Assembly (NCBI GenBank): GCA_004764695.1 | Contig: SMSO01000014.1 | Location: 6,996,029-7,060,028 of the forward strand | Direction: 5' to 3' | From: Schizochytrium sp. TIO01 | Lineage: Eukaryota > Sar > Bigyra > Thraustochytrida > Thraustochytriidae | DNA length: 64,000 bases | In this document: positions 63,101 to 64,000 of the stretch, piece after piece | Position numbering within the stretch: the stretch's first letter is position 1 | Layout of the letters: each line of letters starts with the position of its first letter | Notes under the pieces: generated by a model | What the model was told of the DNA's origin: nothing | Databases searched by the model: none | Seen by the model: the letters and a program-made list of their open reading frames with translations, nothing else | Program-made: the position numbers and the translations under genes

Positions 63101-64000
63101 CCTCACCTTTGATGGGGAGAAGAGACATGGCTACGAGTTTGTAGCCCAAGTAGCGAATGACAGCAACCAAGGGAAGCTTGAGACCAGAATTGACACAATG
63201 TAAAGCGGTGACACCTTTTAATTGATGGTTGGCTTCCTTTGATGCGAGGGCATCACCTCCGTAGAGTTTGTGACTGTCGAGAGGAAAGCGAAAAAATATA
63301 TTTCCAGCAATATACTTTTCACCTCCTGCGAATCCCCCGACCTCATTTGTAGCTGGACGAATGGATTTCTTATCATCAGGCAAGTGCTTCTCACTAATGA
63401 TGACCTTTCCATATGTTGTAGCGGCGTGCTTAAAGTCCCGCACAAGTTTTGAAAGTCGGCTGAAGGTATCTGCTTTTTTGTAAATAGTCAAATCTGGCTC
63501 AATGTCTTTAACGAGGCGTTGAAATTCTTCATCAAAGCTTGTTTCGAGATCTGCAAAGTTAAGTGCACGGCTCTTCTCCGCTTGTTCCTGGGGTATAATG
63601 GATTCCGTAGATTTTTGTCTTGAGACGTTTGTTTCTGATGAGCAGTCTTGTCTTATGAGAGGTGGAGGTGATGTGAAATTCTCCTCGGGTCCACTCTCCG
63701 GAATGTTCTCATAGTTGTTTTCTGGAGCCTGGGAGCTAATGTCTTGGACTCGTTTCTGAGGTTGCTCCAGAAGTTCGACGTTATCAAAATCATCACCACA
63801 ATCCCCACTGTGATCAGCTTCTTCTTCCAAACTGATATCAGAGTTCATGCACACATCGCTCAAATTTTCATACGCCAAGGAGTCCTGGCTAGCGTAAACA
63901 GGTTCATACGAGGCCTCAAAGTCGCCCTCCTGCTGAAAGGTCCTTTTCCACGGATCCTGACCAAGGCTCGTCTCACCCGTTGATTTTCTATCCCGGCGTT
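60171..64000 (-). CDS. CLU-domain/TPR protein with Cys-rich insert (5' end outside window)
   Basis: At least 1275 residues. The first ATG inside the window is at 63848, but the frame stays open with ordinary-looking sequence for another 50 codons to the window edge, so the true start probably lies beyond 64000. Numbered from codon 63878, residues 150-550 resemble the CLU (clustered mitochondria) domain: ISEKHLPDDKKSIRPATNEV, FAGGEKYIAGNIFFRF, VDFARLFPPQ, RELHTAGVNMRFLGLV. Two Cys clusters follow, C572-x2-C575 with C586, C588-C590 and C594, and CHCCVCLWKRC near 656-666. Residues about 730-1020 contain TPR-like helices (LRCNLGMVLEDRGDKREALRMY, NHFRTLKNYANLLHDQANLV). CLU proteins bind mRNAs of mitochondrial proteins and affect mitochondrial distribution. 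The usual N-terminal CLU ubiquitin-like region is not in view. This is a CLU-related subfamily, not certainly the Clu1 orthologue. Confidence 0.85.
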   Translation of the reverse strand, partial: RRDRKSTGETSLGQDPWKRTFQQEGDFEASYEPVYASQDSLAYENLSDVCMNSDISLEEEADHSGDCGDDFDNVELLEQPQKRVQDISSQAPENNYENIPESGPEENFTSPPPLIRQDCSSETNVSRQKSTESIIPQEQAEKSRALNFADLETSFDEEFQRLVKDIEPDLTIYKKADTFSRLSKLVRDFKHAATTYGKVIISEKHLPDDKKSIRPATNEVGGFAGGEKYIAGNIFFRFPLDSHKLYGGDALASKEANHQLKGVTALHCVNSGLKLPLVAVIRYLGYKLVAMSLLPIKGEETLCYGSSNGGRNLEDDALAGKSLIESAAKSLNLAKHPVRVTPQWRTQYSTDERWIHLPCDMEVHRIVGTLPDGQQDVRHYAVDFARLFPPQPPPHRLAKIVQSVYKVSRDSPNGENMYTSFESLGGAQSNQRGHHLIYMLRAELVRSFHLPLSSDAFSKFASRRKEHASFDDNVIQATEMLLKEIVPRVANELDQLPPSDLLPSRTNVGLPNRVIRRELHTAGVNMRFLGLVFHHSKVQACRQVLLLDAVSRVLKELIRAEMRLARSRSMRTAILTPYLQHVTAFLNLIFGAAPCQAVQYDLSSHETKTRGCKNCLQWKDGEPRPCRCCCTPDCPNRRPTVHPLDVSGTEKNAEMRANFWCARLYGFLQENFWFPGKDLRNDLIGMQRGMMPLLDCHCCVCLWKRCLPPALLFADVQAKCKIELSVPMQTACNTALDHHFSPGSSSPKVMCFDLLSPFQPDSDLIDLGASTRLLPIMEYAQGTEALIRAKLYETVGRLNEASYTRDRAKERFLAGLDICPWDSRLRCNLGMVLEDRGDKREALRMYLSGIKYNKESGRAWYLAARHMNFWLNKDNSKDHIDNVLQICNEEFCNTIGPIGPGEDPCAVIDYCFSQADDALSSNVDWKKEHANFLFYNRSAFASRSKAIKKAAALYEDVLALDPNHFRTLKNYANLLHDQANLVKKWSKKASTGAKRLELMASSREKLALAKQHLESAVSLEPSNVITRWRKVLLQLDLIVSMMHEDSLRTPEGLAPEDQGETYSAASSELSAAIEDLYEGLNTIQAFRTQSEIMGDPLPRYFDEGNQRRSIMAAGTTLSKVAKALVVCRQLFVPNSPCAETSLEAMKKCFDWAKRLVRYGCEPGKPDNKKLTDQLIYIYTDHIHCLLNILDPGFRFPSSTRSHFNRRPAASPPPSQSSNAANLVRARTLPDLRDPETQATIAEIEQIFAQLHQHKEGRPRYDNMYPAYRAHFFGSS

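Overview
The window is nuclear DNA of an intron-poor eukaryote. Genes are long uninterrupted ATG reading frames in the standard code, with no operons or Shine-Dalgarno sites. They are separated by AT-rich spacers of 0.6 to 8 kb full of microsatellites. The proteins are eukaryotic (PP2C phosphatase, importin-5, CDC73, kinesin, GUP1-type MBOAT, CLU domain). POC1 and an LRRC45-like protein imply centrioles or flagella. An EDR2 C-terminal (DUF1336) domain, the compact genes and the two lipid acyltransferases would suit a heterotrophic stramenopile such as a thraustochytrid. That placement is inference; only eukaryote is certain. I found no rRNA, tRNA, transposon or CRISPR array.

Layout. 0-4.1 kb: TTA microsatellite, PP2C (+), then a convergent CLC-type channel (-). 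6.7-10.6 kb: a small Cys/His-rich protein and POC1 (both +). 10.6-14.7 kb: spacer. 14.7-20.8 kb: a 961-residue Ser/Arg/Gln-rich protein (+), convergent with an SH3-PX-SH3-FKBP-villin headpiece protein (-). 20.8-33.7 kb: the largest gene-poor stretch, holding one small basic/acidic protein with a myristoylation-like N-terminus (-) and a 3-kb tract of simple repeats. 33.7-36.2 kb: a NIPA-like transporter fused to an EDR2_C domain (+). 37.0-42.3 kb: GUP1-like MBOAT and a GPAT-like acyltransferase (both -). 44.3-46.4 kb: an LRRC45-like gene split by a +1 frameshift (-), divergent from a kinesin (+, 47.3-50.3 kb). 50.9-57.2 kb: CDC73 and importin-5 (both -). 58.0-59.1 kb: a secreted protein with two VWD-like domains (-). 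60.2-64.0 kb: a CLU/TPR protein (-) that runs off the right edge.

How they fit. Most are housekeeping genes with no shared pathway. Three cytoskeletal or centriolar genes (POC1, LRRC45-like, kinesin) and two membrane-lipid acyltransferases are the only functional groupings. No defence or mobile system is present. The most novel material is protein architecture: the five-domain SH3/PX/FKBP/VHP protein, the NIPA-EDR2_C fusion, a CLC homologue without both gating glutamates, and a CLU protein with a Cys-rich insert. Spacers also carry a dispersed family of short GTAC-centred palindromes.
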